Positions 34,613 through 46,285 of a DNA stretch of 64,000 bases are shown here, piece after piece. This DNA comes from Melitaea cinxia (taxonomy: Eukaryota > Arthropoda > Insecta > Lepidoptera > Nymphalidae). How positions within the stretch are numbered: position 1 is the first letter of the stretch; each line of letters begins with the position of its first letter. Both the position numbers and the translations under genes were made by a program. The notes under the pieces are model-generated. The model saw nothing but the letters and a program-made list of their open reading frames with translations, did no database searches and was not told where the DNA came from. The stretch lies in the NCBI RefSeq assembly GCF_905220565.1, contig NC_059406.1, forward strand, positions 13,588,001 through 13,652,000, written 5' to 3'.

Positions 34613-34826
34613 CTAGCGACCCGGCTTCGCACGATTGCAAAAACTATCAATTTTCCTCTATTATATTATGCATGTATTATACATATAAACCTCCCTCTTC
34701 AATCACTCTATCTATTAAAAAAACCGCATCAAAATCCGTTGCGTAGTTTTAAAGATTTAAGCATACATAGGGACAGAGAAACTTGACGACGACGAAAAAC
34801 TCGACAAAGACTGTTTTATACTATGG
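34613..34826 (-). mobile_element. Helitron-like element (CTAGCGACCCGGCTTCGCAC family)
   Basis: In reverse it ends CTAG, preceded by a GTGCGAAGCCGGGTCG block. The interior CACTCTATCTATTAAAAAAA and CGCATCAAAATCCGTTGCGT recurs at 57.06-57.12 kb. The 5' part is eroded near 34826 (TTTTATACTATGGA). Non-coding. Confidence 0.6.
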
Positions 34827-35367
34827 ACTGATATATCATACATTTGTTCAATGCAAGCCTTCAACACCGGATAATATCCTACATAATTTTATTATGAAGC
34901 GTCAAAACACTTTCTATCATTTAGTTTAAATAATTATGCTTACTATTAGAAAGTAACTAAAGAATGTTGTATTGTGAAAGGCTATGACTCATATTTTAAG
35001 CTATGAACTATATAGTTACTTATACAGCACTATATACAAGGCTGTTATTATTTTTATTAAATTTATTTCAATAGAGAATCCTGAATTGCTAATCTTAAGT
35101 AATTCCTCCCACTTAGTAAAGGGTAACATCGCGGTATCGCACGCAAGCATCGTAACAGAGTGATGTATCACTTAATTCGTTCCACTTAATCGACCTCGCA
35201 GCAGTACGACGTTTAACTGTATATTTTAATAACAAAAAAATCTTTTTTTTTTTCAACGATAATAATAAACTAAATAGCAGCCAGCTCACATAAAGATATT
35301 ACCAGCCTTTGTAGCAATCATTGTTGGCGAAAATACGAGTAAGTACTAGAAAAGAGTTAGGATATAC
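34827..35367. other. AT-rich spacer
   Basis: No gene or named repeat recognised. Confidence 0.4.
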
Positions 35368-35381
35368 AAAATAAGATGTTT

Positions 35382-35587
35382 TTTTAAATATCGTATCAAA
35401 AATCGACCTTTCCAGCGGGGATCGAACCTGCATCTCCGACTGACCGTGTCGGTGCTCTAACCAATTAAGCTATGCAACGATGTATCCGCTAGATCGAAAC
35501 TTTTGATATGATGATTTTATATTCGGTCTAAGCGACCGTGACGCCGTCTATAGTGGGTAACACAAAAATAAAAAATCGTATAAATCA
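35382..35587 (-). repeat. Complete tRNA-like SINE with 14-bp target-site duplication
   Basis: AAAATAAGATGTTT occurs on both sides (35368-35381 and 35588-35601). The minus strand carries a tRNA-like module: a D-arm-like TAGCTTAATTGGTTAGAGCA, an anticodon-type stem CCGAC/GTCGG, and a T-arm GCAGGTTCGATCCCCGC. It sits in the middle of the unit, not at its start. The acceptor halves do not pair and position 33 is C, so it is not a functional tRNA gene. The element ends in an A-rich tract next to the duplication. Confidence 0.75.
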
Positions 35588-35601
35588 AAAATAAGATGTT
35601 T

Positions 35602-37317
35602 GTTGTTGATAACGTGTTTGCTTTTAATGTTACGATACGTTACTATTATTTATGTGTACTTTTTATGTCCAATATTGTTTACAATTGTTATTTAAGTAAT
35701 TGATGTAAGTGGTATATGTATACAGTGTGTATACTTAGGACAGCGCCTTAAATAACCGTTTCAGCAACACAACGAATGTTTATTTCGAAACGAAATTGGT
35801 TGTCTTCTCGATGAAATGGATTGACCTTTTAGGCACATGCACAGATTTCTTCCCCTTATTGACATGATCAGAAGAGCCAGTTTAGCGTAACAAATCCTGA
35901 ACTGGTCAATTGTTTATAATTGAATGCATCGCAGCCTGTAACTAAGCGAGCTGTTTCCGTATAGCTATACAAATGTGTGTCGTATTTAGTAAATGTCTTA
36001 TTCGTTTGACTATTCTTCTAGAGTGAGTGAATTATATTGACTTTTGTGGCCAGCCTTGGTATTCTTTACATTTTGGTCATATACGAAATAAAAGTTTTTG
36101 TTCGTTTTTTAAATAACTATACATTTTTTTTGCAGGCTTAAAACACATCAACATTTAAGTCTATTATTTTGCTTCTTCAAGACGTAATTTGATGTTCCAT
36201 AGTGTGATTTCAGATCAGGCACTTTTGTTATGACATATTCACTAGTTTATCTTCGTTTTCTTTATCGGACACAAACAAGTGATATTATGTAGTACAGGCT
36301 ACATTCATTACATCAGAGGCATAAAGCACGTTACCATTAACTTTACGATTAAACTCGTCAGAATTTATTGACATTTGTCTCAATAACTGCTTTTTACTCT
36401 TTCAGTGTTTGCACCCCTGCAACGACGATGTACTTTATTCTCAGAAAATGAAAAGTACGGGAAGCGCTTGCTGTTAAGCCTTTATATCTTTATACAAATG
36501 CAATAAATATAGTTTCGAATTTCTTAGTACCTTAATGCGTTAGGTATTTGGTTTGACTCTAAGGAAAGCAACAAATTAATTCTATTTATAACTCCTTCAT
36601 TAACAAGTTTCTCTTACTCTCTTTGATGTGTAAAGATCTTCATATTTAACGTTCGTACTAGCAAAGTCGTTGGCTCAGTAGTTTGGGAACTATTAATATT
36701 AAAGGCTATTCATGTTAGGATGGTTTCACGAAATTCTTCGAGAAGTTTAAGTTGCAAGAGGTTTCTAAATACGTAAACTAAACCATTGTAGCACATAACC
36801 TCAACATTACATGAAAATCGATCACCAAAGTAAGAAGAATCAAATGAAGCAATTGATTTTGTTTATTGGTGAATTACTGATATTAGCCGAAGAAGAGATT
36901 TTTATAATAAACCAAATAGAAAAAAAAAAGAATAATATATGTCATTTCACTTATCAAAATTCTTTATTCTGATTTTCCTTGAAGCATTTTTTATGATAAA
37001 TTTATTTTTTATATTTTGTAAAAACTAAAAGAATATGTTACTATTAATTACACCTTGACTCAATCACTTCTACCATATGTACGTAATTTAACGATACTTT
37101 TCCCCTAGTTTTAAGGTACATATATGAAACGTTCAGTACTAACTATCGCTTTTAGTAGTGCCGAAATGTTGAAAGCGTATAATGACCAACAAAAATGACC
37201 AACAAAAAACATAGTAAATATATAATTTTAAATATAAATCTTGGTGTTAATAAAAATTAAAAACTTCTATTAGGCTAATTTATTTTATTAAATAATTTTG
37301 GTAGATTTTGATGGAAT
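35602..37317. other. AT-rich spacer
   Basis: About 1.7 kb with no supported gene or named repeat. Confidence 0.4.
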
Positions 37318-37420
37318 CAACCTGCAAACATTCCACTGCTGGGCACGGGATTTTATCGTCGTGTAGGAGTAGGGTCGGAGCTCAATCTACGCTGCTCCAC
37401 TGCGTGTTGGCGGTAATAGG
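37318..37420 (-). repeat. tRNA-derived SINE, 3' fragment
   Basis: TTCCACTGCTGGGCACGGGA, CGGAGCTCAATCTACGCTGC and CCACTGCGTGTTGGCGG match the tail half of the 21.97 and 33.4 kb copies. Confidence 0.55.
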
Positions 37421-37825
37421 TTTCAATAATGGGAAACTTTTAAATGGCATAACTTTTATTGTGCTAGACAAACAGAATACTCAGATAGTGTTGCATAGAT
37501 TGACGAAAATAAAAAGACATTATAGAAGTTGGACTCCAATAGTCATCATCTTAACTAATACACATTTATAAGACGTACTTACAATTTGACATGATTTGAT
37601 TTAATAACTTACGTGAAATTGAATGAAGAGGACGAAACACGAAGATTAACAAAATTATGCATTTATAGGACGAGGGAATTAAGGATGAAGGACATCATAA
37701 CGAGGATGTAGAAGTTTAGGGTAGTTAACAAACTCTGGCCTACCTTAGTCAAGGCCACATTTTATACATTACTAGTTAAGGCTCCCTGTTTCACTCGTAC
37801 TATGTTTGATTTAATCGGAATGTTT

Positions 37826-38969
37826 TTTTTTTTAATATATATAAATGATCTGCCATTTTATGTTAAATATATATGTGATATAGTGCTATTTACAGATGAC
37901 ACTTCTCTAATATTTAAAGTTGATAGGAAAAAGTAAATTATGATGACGTGAACAGTTCTTTGTCGCGAATTCAAGATTGGTTTAAAATAAACAACTTGAT
38001 TTTGAACGCCAAAAAAACCAAGTGCGTTGTGTTTTCGTTACCTAATGTTAAGCATCTAAATTATAATTTTATAATAAATAACGAGAGGCTTATAGTCAAT
38101 GATACTACAGTTTTCTTAGGGATACATTTGGACTCAAAACTTCAATGAATTCCCATTTGTCATCCTTGAATGGTAGACTCAGCTCCGCGGCATTCGCAGT
38201 TAGAAAAGTACGACAACTGACCGACGTAGCAACTGCACGCTTAATATATTTTAGCTATTTCCATAGTGTTATGTCTTACGGCCTGTTACTGTGGGGTAAT
38301 GCTGCAGATATTGAGACTATATTTATCTTGCAAAAAAGGACTATTAGCGGCATTTACGATCTTGGAGCTCGAGTCTCCCTACGGGATGTTTTCCAAAAGG
38401 TTGACATATTAACGATTGCGTCGCATTATATTTATAACAATATTATGTATATTCACCAAAATATTCATTGTTTTAAAATAAATAGTAATAATCGCATTGT
38501 AAACACGAGAAGGAATAACAAAATTGTAACTCCAAGTTTCCGACTGCGTAAAGTAAACGTTTCCTTTTTGGGTCATGGTATTCGCATGTATAATAAAATA
38601 CCACAAACGATTTTGGAATTGTCTCAAGATAAATTTAAAGTTTTTATTAAAAAAAAATAATAGATAAAGCTTATTACTCGGTGCAGGATTACATAGTTGA
38701 TAAAGATGTGTGGACTTAGTGACGCTGTATTTCATGCAACATGTTTCTAATTTTGTACTAAAACACAGTTTACATATTATTTTCAAAAGAGTAACTGCGG
38801 AATTTCTTGCCGTTTCTTCTCTGCAGAATCTACATTCCGAATCGGTGGTAGCTTCACTTTTACAAAAATAATAATTTATTTTTAAAGTTTTAATTTGTAA
38901 AATGACGATACGAAAGTGCTCTTGGAGCCTATTTGAATAAAACTATTTTTGATTTTGATTTTGATTTTC
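37826..38969 (+). pseudogene. Jockey-like non-LTR retrotransposon, 5'-truncated
   Basis: This is the reverse-transcriptase part of a LINE. It begins with IYINDLPFYVKY and FTDDTSLIFK (catalytic FADD-type box, here FTDD). It continues through NLILNAKKTKCVVF and FLGIHLDSKL to the C-terminal region SFLGHGIRMYNKIPQ. The frame is broken twice: near 37935 (a TAA with a shift) and near 38144, where one base appears lost after the LDSKLQ codons. After the stop near 38660 comes a 3' UTR ending in CCTATTTGAATAAAACTATT and GATTTT repeats, a typical LINE tail. Only the last 1.1 kb remains. A second copy of its 3' 540 bp lies at 42558-43090 on the other strand. Jockey clade is my best guess. Confidence 0.8.
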
Positions 38970-39599
38970 GTTAAGATACAAAAGTAGACTGCGTAATTAC
39001 TAAAACTGTGATCTACTTAAAAAGTTACAATCAAAGAGTAATATTCATCCAAGCTCACGAACTCTCAAATTAAAAATATTAATAGTGAAAGCATTCAGAA
39101 GCCTGATATGATTCATGATAAGGAATACATTGAAGATTAGGAGACGGAAAGTTAGGTTAGGTCAGGAATTAATCACAGCTATGACATTATTTAATAACGA
39201 AACGAAACATTCACTGTGTACTTTGAGTTCACTTTAATATTGTCTTGAAGTACGTTCGTACGTTCTCGTTACAAGAGTTGCAAAAATTTGCAAGATAAGG
39301 CCTTCCTTATCAAATGTGATAAATCTCACATTTTGATATGACACATACATATCTTACTTTGACAAAAAAAAGGTTTTTTTTATCTCATATAAGTCTTAAA
39401 ATCCCATCGCAATATCTTATGTTATACATAAGACTATCTCAAATCTTTAATTAATATATGAAAGCCATCGAGAAAATGACCATCATTAATATAGCTGAAG
39501 AAAATAAATAAAGTACGTCAATCGCAGACAACACAAGTAATAGTTTTACTATTGATTTTTTTTATGTTTTTACTACATTTAGTGTAATGAAAAATTACC
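38970..39599. other. AT-rich spacer
   Basis: No gene or named repeat recognised. Confidence 0.4.
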
Positions 39600-40022
39600 A
39601 ATACAAATATATATATATATTCTTTATTGCACTAAGTAAATTTTACCACAGTCATTATCATATATAATTATGTAGTATATGTATGTATGTACGTATGTAT
39701 ATATTTATTTATATATTTATCTATATAGTGTTAGTAGTCTATGTAGTTTATGTATTTTATCTTTTTTTATTTTTTATTTTTTTTTCATTCTTCTATTCCT
39801 GCACTACTTTCCCCGTGTTCACATAATTTCTCACTACCATGGGTTGACTGGAAAAGATCTCTTGTAGAATGACTATTGCAAAATTACTTAGTGCAATAAA
39901 GAATATAGTTATAATATAGTTGGTAAGGTTAAGGAAGTTGGCAAAGGCGAACTTATCTCTAAAATAGATATCTTCCAGTCAACCCATAGCAGTGAGAGAA
40001 AATGTGAACACGGGGCAAAGTA
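39600..40022. repeat. Fold-back of two LINE-type 3' ends in inverted orientation
   Basis: The plus-strand copy ends TTACTTAGTGCAATAAAGAA at 39884-39903. A minus-strand copy begins immediately after. Its CTTCCAGTCAACCCATAGCA (39968 onward) is the near reverse complement of the CCATGGGTTGACTGGAAAAG block at 39838. A further 21-bp inverted match to the terminus sits at 39620-39640. The family is the same as at 32286, 47661 and 57200. Confidence 0.65.
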
Positions 40023-40429
40023 CTCGTATATATATCGAAATTTTAAATAAAGGCATGTTTGACATTTAAATAATCTCATAATTTCTAACGTTTAGTTAGT
40101 AACCTTGTAGTAAATAACCTCGAGCAACACTCATCAACTACGTAATCGGTAAAATAATGGGTAACCATGACAGAGGTAAAATTAGGGTTGAGTCGGAGGG
40201 GTAAATACGATTGTTAGGTTTTGTGGGATTAAAAAAACTCGTGCAGACTCCTCCTGTATTGTTATAAGCAGTAAGTAAATCAAGCAAAATTTGAAATAAT
40301 CCAGTAATAGTAAGATTATTTTAATTGTGATTTCTGCTCCTGTTTATTATAAATACTACAATCTTTACACACACTGCTGTGCGTTCCTAAGGTAAGCATA
40401 ATATAATATATTATATATAATATATTGAT

Positions 40430-40545
40430 AAAATAATACATATATAAATATAAATACAAATATTACACCCAGGCCCAGACGGGAATAGAACTCACAACCC
40501 GCGAAACAGAAAGCAGGCCCACTACAAATTGCGCTAACGTGAAAG
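40430..40545 (-). repeat. tRNA-derived SINE (second tRNA-type head)
   Basis: In reverse: CACGTTAGCGCAATTTGTAG, then CTGCTTTCTGTTTCGCGGGT and TTCTATTCCCGTCTGGGCC, giving box A-like and box B-like spacing, followed by an AT-rich tail. Related to 46881-46990. Confidence 0.6.
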
Positions 40546-40839
40546 TCAATCAAAGTTTTATCCAGATCAAAAATACGTTTGACAGTTAGCAATCAATCTG
40601 TCGCATAATACTGCGTACTATTGCTCGATTACAGGGAAATTATCGTAAATTGCCTAATTATAGCCAGTTAACTTGGTAGTAATTTCTTATTAGTTACACT
40701 ACATTTTTCTCTTTCTAAAGATATAAGATTAATTTTATCGTAATTTCTGTAAGTACACAAGATATTAAATAATAATCGATATTTTTTCAAATAGAAATAT
40801 ATGACATAACTATTTTAAAAAAACAATCGCTCTGGAGAA

Positions 40840-41142
40840 GTGGAGCGTGTGGCATGTATCCGCTTAAATATAGAACGTTTACGGGTTCCATTCCTGCCCG
40901 GAATGGATATTTTTATTTGTACAAATATTTCTTTCCGGTTTAGATGTCTGCCTTTGTGGCTGTCCCCACCTTGCCACGGAGACCACGGTAAGCTGTCGGT
41001 CCCGGTTGTTATCATTTACACCTGCTAGCGATCATTATTCATGGTAGGGAATATATCCGCCAACACACAGTGGATTAAGATTTGAGTCTTCTCTTACATG
41101 GAGAAAGAGGTCTATGTAGAGCAATGGGATGTTACAGACTGA
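40840..41142 (+). repeat. tRNA-derived SINE with a divergent head
   Basis: The body and tail match the main SINE family (CGGTCCCGGTTGTTATCATT, TAGGGAATATATCCGCCAAC, GAGAAAGAGGTCTATGTAGA). The first 100 bp differ, although CGGGTTCCATTCCTGCCC resembles a box B. This looks like a chimeric subfamily. Confidence 0.65.
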
Positions 41143-41522
41143 ATAAATCATAAAAACTATGAATGAATTGATCTCAATTAAATTATTATTTTTTCTTTAT
41201 TAGAATACAAAAAAAGATATGTTTTTTTTTAATATGCTTGGTTTGGTTTAGATACAGTACTATGCACTCACATAATTTGACTAAGCCCTTACGACTATCT
41301 CATTTAGAATGGCCGCTTTCAGTATATTTGTCAATGAGAACGATAAAATATTTACAAATAAACATAATTTTACTAACGTAAAGTGATTCTGACATTTTTT
41401 ATGACTTTACATTCACTAAGAATGTTAGAATCACTTCAATTTGAAAAATTTAATTGATAGAAATTTGCTTTATAATAGGTAAATCTAGAAATTTGAATAT
41501 ATAACAAATAATAGATTGCAGT

Positions 41523-41790
41523 GGTAGGGCACAGCAGAAAAACTTCCTGCTCAAATATAGAGCAGCGCGACTGGGGTAGTACCTTGACCTTACAGAAGAC
41601 CACAGCAAAATAATACTATTTTCTGTTGGTGAGTAATATGACCAGAGCTCTTGGGGGGGATTAGCGATAGGATCGGCAACGCGCTTGCGACGCTTCTGGT
41701 GTTGCAGGCGTCTATAAGCTACGGTAATCGCTTACCATCAGGTGAGCCGTACGCTTGTTTGCCGACCTAGTTATATAAAGAAAAAGATTC
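41523..41790 (+). repeat. GTAGGGCACAGC-family repeat
   Basis: Best preserved 3' end of the family: GCTACGGTAATCGCTTACCA, TCAGGTGAGCCGTACGCTTG and TTTGCCGACCTAGTTATATA. Confidence 0.7.
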
Positions 41791-42557
41791 CTCGCCGCCA
41801 ACGACGCCACTAGGATTATAATATTGCGTCGGTGATCCAAAACACACAATACATAGGAATAACACTCAAAAAACGACCGACATATGTATAGCAAATATTT
41901 ATTTATCACTACCTGCCCGGACAGACTTCGTTCTGTTAAAAGTTCATAGATTTTTATTTATATAGATTTTCAACTTTTTTTTTAGTATTAAAACTTTCTG
42001 TGGGCCTTAAGGGACATACATAAAAATAAATTAGCCATAGCATATATATATATATATAAGATGTGCGAAGTACAAGCCGCGAATGCTAGCGACTCAAACA
42101 GTTGTCTACCACTGTTTTGATTGCTCTTGTGATAAACAATAAATCACAATTTATAAATACATTCGGTTTTATATCACGGTCAGATTCGCAATAGAACCAA
42201 GCAATTCTAGTTCCTATTTCAATATTAAACACTAAAAACATCACACGAATACAAATTAATATAACCATGTCACTTTTATTGACACGAGTCAACAAAATTC
42301 AGCTTTATAAATATTCCAATTATTATGAACCGTTAGAATATAAAAAACTCGATATCCTTTCGTATAATATACTACAATGATACAAAACAAATGGAAGAGT
42401 AATATTAGTTATTACGAATTAATGAATCATTTGTTTGAATATTGTTACCATTTCGGTTTAAAATAGTCTGTTCTTCATTATAAATGTCTGTTTCATTTTG
42501 CATCTGCATATTTTTGATAAAGTATGTGTCAAATAGGCACATTTTGAATCAGTCCGT
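41791..42557. other. AT-rich spacer
   Basis: An AT dinucleotide run near 42040-42057. No gene recognised. Confidence 0.4.
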
Positions 42558-43090
42558 CAAAGTCAAAATCAAAATCAAAAATAGCTTTATTCAAATAGGC
42601 TCCAAGAGCACTTTCGAATCGTCATTTTACAAATTAAAACTTTAAAAATAAATAATTGTTTTTGTAAAAGTGAAGCTACCACCAGAGAAGAATCGGCAAG
42701 AAACTCCGCAGTTACTCTTTTGAAAATAATATATAAACTGTGTTTTAGTACAAAATTAGAAACATGTTGCATGAAATACAGCGTCACTAAGTCCACACAT
42801 CTTTATCAATTATGTAATCCTGCACCGAGTAATAAGCTTTATCTATTAATTCTTTTTTAATAAAAACTTTAAATTTATGTTGAGACAATTCCAAAATCGT
42901 TTGTGGTATTTTATTATACATGCGAATACCGTGACCCAGAAAGGAAACATTTACTTTTCGCAGTCGGAAACTTGGAGTTACAATTTTGTTATTCCTTCTC
43001 GTGTTTACAATGCGATTATTACTATTTATTTCAAAGCAATGAATATTTTGGTGGATATACATAATATTGTTATAAATATACTGCGACGTC
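42558..43090 (-). pseudogene. Jockey-like LINE, 3' fragment
   Basis: Nearly identical on the minus strand to the last part of the 37.8-39.0 kb LINE: YIYNNIMYIHQNIHC, SFRLRKVNVSFLGHGIRMYN, then ELIDKAYYSVQDYIIDKDVW and a 3' UTR ending in GATTTT repeats (42560-42580 in reverse). Here the frame runs on to DKDVW past a point where the 38-kb copy stops early, after a poly-Lys stretch. It is truncated at about 43090 and joined to an RTE fragment. Confidence 0.8.
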
Positions 43091-43111
43091 AATCGGTTCA
43101 GTCTAGTAAAT

Positions 43112-43313
43112 ATGCTGGACATCGGCCTCCCCAAGTTCACGCCTGACATTCCGTTTTTCCGCAATCCTTATCCAGCCTACACCGGCAATCTTACTTAGAT
43201 CGTCGGTCCAGCGGGCCGGACGATGTCCCACACTGCGTTTGCCAAGACACGATCTCCATACGGTCTCACGGTCAGTGGGGACATACCCTGAGGCTAAACC
43301 CATTGGCTTTTTA
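43112..43313 (-). pseudogene. RTE-clade LINE, ORF C-terminus
   Basis: Minus-strand translation gives GYVPTDRETVWRSCLGKRSV, GHRPARWTDDLSKIAGVGWI and RRELGEADVQH. The RPxARWTDDxxKxAGxxWxRxAxDR...ELGEAYVQQW pattern marks the end of RTE LINE proteins. A close relative is at 2383-2497. The last residues are replaced where the Jockey-like fragment joins. Confidence 0.75.
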
Positions 43314-43571
43314 ATTGTATAAATTCTGTTTAAATCACTGAAAGCCTTTACTCGTAATCATATCATCATAATCATCTTGTATAGAGTTCTATTTAGTAAA
43401 AAGGTTTGCAAATTGTGTATAAATAATTCTTAATTATTTTTGTTGTATTTACATATCTTTGGTGTAGAATAAAAATATTACTTCATTTAGAAAGATCTAT
43501 TGACAGAAAATATTCCATTGTAAATTGAAACTATATATAAACATCATACATGTGACATTTTATACATATTA

Positions 43572-43612
43572 TGCCGATTCTTCTCTGCAGAATATGCATT
43601 TTGAATCATTAG
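43572..43612 (+). repeat. Jockey-like LINE 3' UTR scrap
   Basis: GCCGATTCTTCTCTGCAGAA TATGCATTTTGAATC matches 38810-38845. Confidence 0.4.
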
Positions 43613-43639
43613 CATGACTAAGTTTTTTTTAAAATTTAT

Positions 43640-43810
43640 TTATATAACTAGGTCAGCAAACAAATGTACGGCTCATCTGATGGTAAGTGCTTATAGACGC
43701 CTGCAACACCAGAAGCATCACAAGCGCATTGCCGACTCTATCCCCGATTCCCCACTAGGAGCTCTGGTCACCTTACTCACTACAGGAACACAACACTGCT
43801 TGAAAGCAGT
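43640..43810 (-). repeat. GTAGGGCACAGC-family repeat, reverse 3' half
   Basis: TAACTAGGTCAGCAAACAAA, CATCTGATGGTAAGTGCTTA, TAGACGCCTGCAACACCAGA and AGGAGCTCTGGTCACCTTAC are the reverse complement of the family 3' half. It forms an inverted pair with 43990-44200. Confidence 0.65.
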
Positions 43811-43989
43811 ATTATTAAGCTGTACCGATTTGATTAAAGTTATTTTTGATTTAATAAAACATATCCATGACAGTAAAATAAAATGGTTACTTAAATGAAA
43901 GGCAACAAAATTATTTAACGACTAAAATAGAAAGAAATGTTCGAAAATTAATTCTATTTTATTAACATTTGATATAATATATTGTCGAG

Positions 43990-44200
43990 AAAAAACCTAG
44001 ACTTTACAGAAGATCACAACTAAATAATACTAATCTCGAGTCGTTTCTTTTTCCTTTGGTAGGTGGCCAGAGGTGCGTAAGGGTGAGCCAGAGCGCGGCA
44101 ACGCGCTTGCGATATTTCGGGTGTTACAAGCGTCTACAGGCTTCGGTAACCGCTAGCCATCAGGTAGGCCGAATGCTTGTTTAGCGAGTCATATAAAAAA
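43990..44200 (+). repeat. GTAGGGCACAGC-family repeat, 5'-truncated
   Basis: ACTTTACAGAAGATCACAAC, GGCAACGCGCTTGCGATATT and GGTAACCGCTAGCCATCAGG in the family order, with several substitutions. Confidence 0.6.
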
Positions 44201-44509
44201 AATCTTTGACACATCTATATGTTCTGCATCCACGTCGGCGTTATAAGTGGAAGCCTAACGATGGGAAATGTATGCGCATACATTTTATACATTTGCGCTA
44301 TTGAACGCGACGGTACAGATTTTTTACGCAAATTTATTTCATTTGCCATTTTCTACGTGAAGATACTATTTGTAAATACCACAATTTTTATTGACTTAGT
44401 TGAGTTGATTTAATTACATTGAAACTGTAAAACAATCATTTTGATGCTTTCTTCACATGCAATTAGTGTTGTTAAATGAATTTGGAGAGTAATTATTTAA
44501 CAAAAGAAG

Positions 44510-44569
44510 ATCAAACGGAGTGTCCTTCTATAAACTTAGTTAAGTTTATAGAAGAAAACTCCGTTTGAT
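44510..44569. repeat. 60-nt two-stem hairpin
   Basis: Outer arms ATCAAACGGAG / CTCCGTTTGAT (11 bp) and inner arms CTTCTATAAACTTA / TAAGTTTATAGAAG (14 bp). They are separated by a symmetric internal loop TGTC/AAAA and capped by GT. Confidence 0.85.
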
Positions 44570-44580
44570 ACAGTCTACAT

Positions 44581-44845
44581 CAGTCTGTAATGTCCAACAG
44601 CTGGGTTAAGGCTTCTTTCTTCATAAGGAAAAATTATGACTAATACATCACTCAGCTTCACAGTACACCGTGTATAACGATCGTTATCAGGTATTTGTAG
44701 CAACTAGCCTGAAACGCTTTTTGCCACAGCTTAACAAGGTCTCAGAAGTAACATGGGGAGACCCACAAGAGCATACAAGACCAGACAAGATTAGAAACAA
44801 ATGTTCGTACAAATGTATCTCTGGAGTCACAACCCCGAGTCAGTA
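44581..44845 (-). repeat. Diverged tRNA-derived SINE
   Basis: CAGTCTGTAATGTCCAACAG, CGTGTATAACGATCGTTATC and ACATGGGGAGACCCACAAGA recall the main SINE in reverse, at lower identity. Probably an old copy. Confidence 0.5.
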
Positions 44846-45239
44846 CAATGAAACGGTTGTCATTTTACCAATATGTTAACTAGAATAAGAAGGCTGTGGC
44901 CAATTTAGTATAGAGATTATTTGAAACTTTACCTTTTTATGTCACGTACTTTTTTATACCACAATGAACAAATAGTGTTTATCCTTGCAGATTTTGTTTG
45001 GTTTCTTCCTATCTTTCGCCCTGCAAATGCCCTTTAGTCCGTTTAAATACATTAGTCGAGGACTGCAAGTTAGATCGATCTTCACTCATCTGCTTACCGG
45101 ATGAAAATTATATTATTATCAAATAAGAGTGTTTTTTTGTGAGCATTTATCAATAGGTTTACTGTGAAAATATGGCTATATTTAATACAAGACTTATAAA
45201 ATACTGACTTGTTAACAAAAATGACACCGCGTTGACGCC

Positions 45240-45331
45240 GCGTTGGCGTGGAGCAGCGTGGTGGATTAAGCTCTGATCCTTCTCCTACATGTGGAAAGAG
45301 GCCTATGCCCGGTAGTAGGATATTACAGGCG
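45240..45331 (+). repeat. tRNA-derived SINE, 5'-truncated
   Basis: GGAGCAGCGTGGTGGATTAA, GCTCTGATCCTTCTCCTACA and AGAGGCCTATGCCCGGTAGT cover only the last 90 bp of the SINE. Confidence 0.65.
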
Positions 45332-46285
45332 TTAGTTATATTTTTATACTATTTTTACACTCATAAAAAAAATTGTTCAACGGACTTGCAAATATTAAGA
45401 TAAATCTATATAAAGACTGTCGTAATGAATGTCACGTGTAGAAACGAAAAATCGTATTTTTAAATATAAGGTACTAAATATATCTAATATATAAATATTA
45501 ATAATTTCTTCTTCGAAAGCCAGCACAAACCCACGCGTCGCTGCCACTCATATGAATCTATATTTGTACTAAATTAAAATTTAGGGCTTTGGCTAATATG
45601 AAATTCATACGTTTGTATATAATGAAATCGAAATCGTTTGTACATTTCAACACGTAGTACTGCAGCCCTATTAAATCCTGAAACTACCCACTGTTTGTTA
45701 AGGAACGAGATATCAACTCAATATTTAAAAAAAAATATTGGAAAATCCAAAAGTGCTCGCCCCGGCAAAGGAGTGTTTTTTTTTTTTTTTTTAAATTATT
45801 GTTTGCAGCTTATAGCAATATTTATATAATTCTTTGCAGCTTATACTTAACAATGACATCTTGTAGCATGCTTTTAAACTAATGATCGATCGATAAGTTC
45901 GATTAGTTGATTAAGTGCAGATAATTACAGATGGCTATGTCACTATATTATTATGATAGAAACATAAAAATCGTAAAAATTTAGAAAAATTTCAGCCTTA
46001 ATATTCAAGAGGTGAGGAGACGTACGCTTATTTGCCGACCAACTAGGTCTTGGTATAATTCAGATGTTTAAAGTGAAAACTAAAGGATATCCATAATTTT
46101 AAATATACACACACACGCACACACAAGACTCCAGGCGAGAATCAACTCACTATATATGAACATCGCCTTACAGGAAAGAGGTTCACTGTCAACTGTCCCA
46201 ACAAGACCATCATTCAAAAAATAAAAAAATGAGTCATAAAACATGACTATACATTATAATTACATAAGATCATACTATATATATA
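45332..46285. other. AT-rich spacer with repeat scraps
   Basis: 46015-46055 (GACGTACGCTTATTTGCCGA) is a scrap of the GTAGGGCACAGC family 3' end. A poly-T run lies at 45777-45792 and an AC run at 46108-46124. No gene recognised. Confidence 0.4.

Noticed and set aside
35404..35480. tRNA gene on the minus strand
   Set aside because: D-, anticodon- and T-arms are visible, but the acceptor halves do not pair, position 33 is C, the T-stem has an A-C mismatch, and it lies inside a SINE with target duplications.
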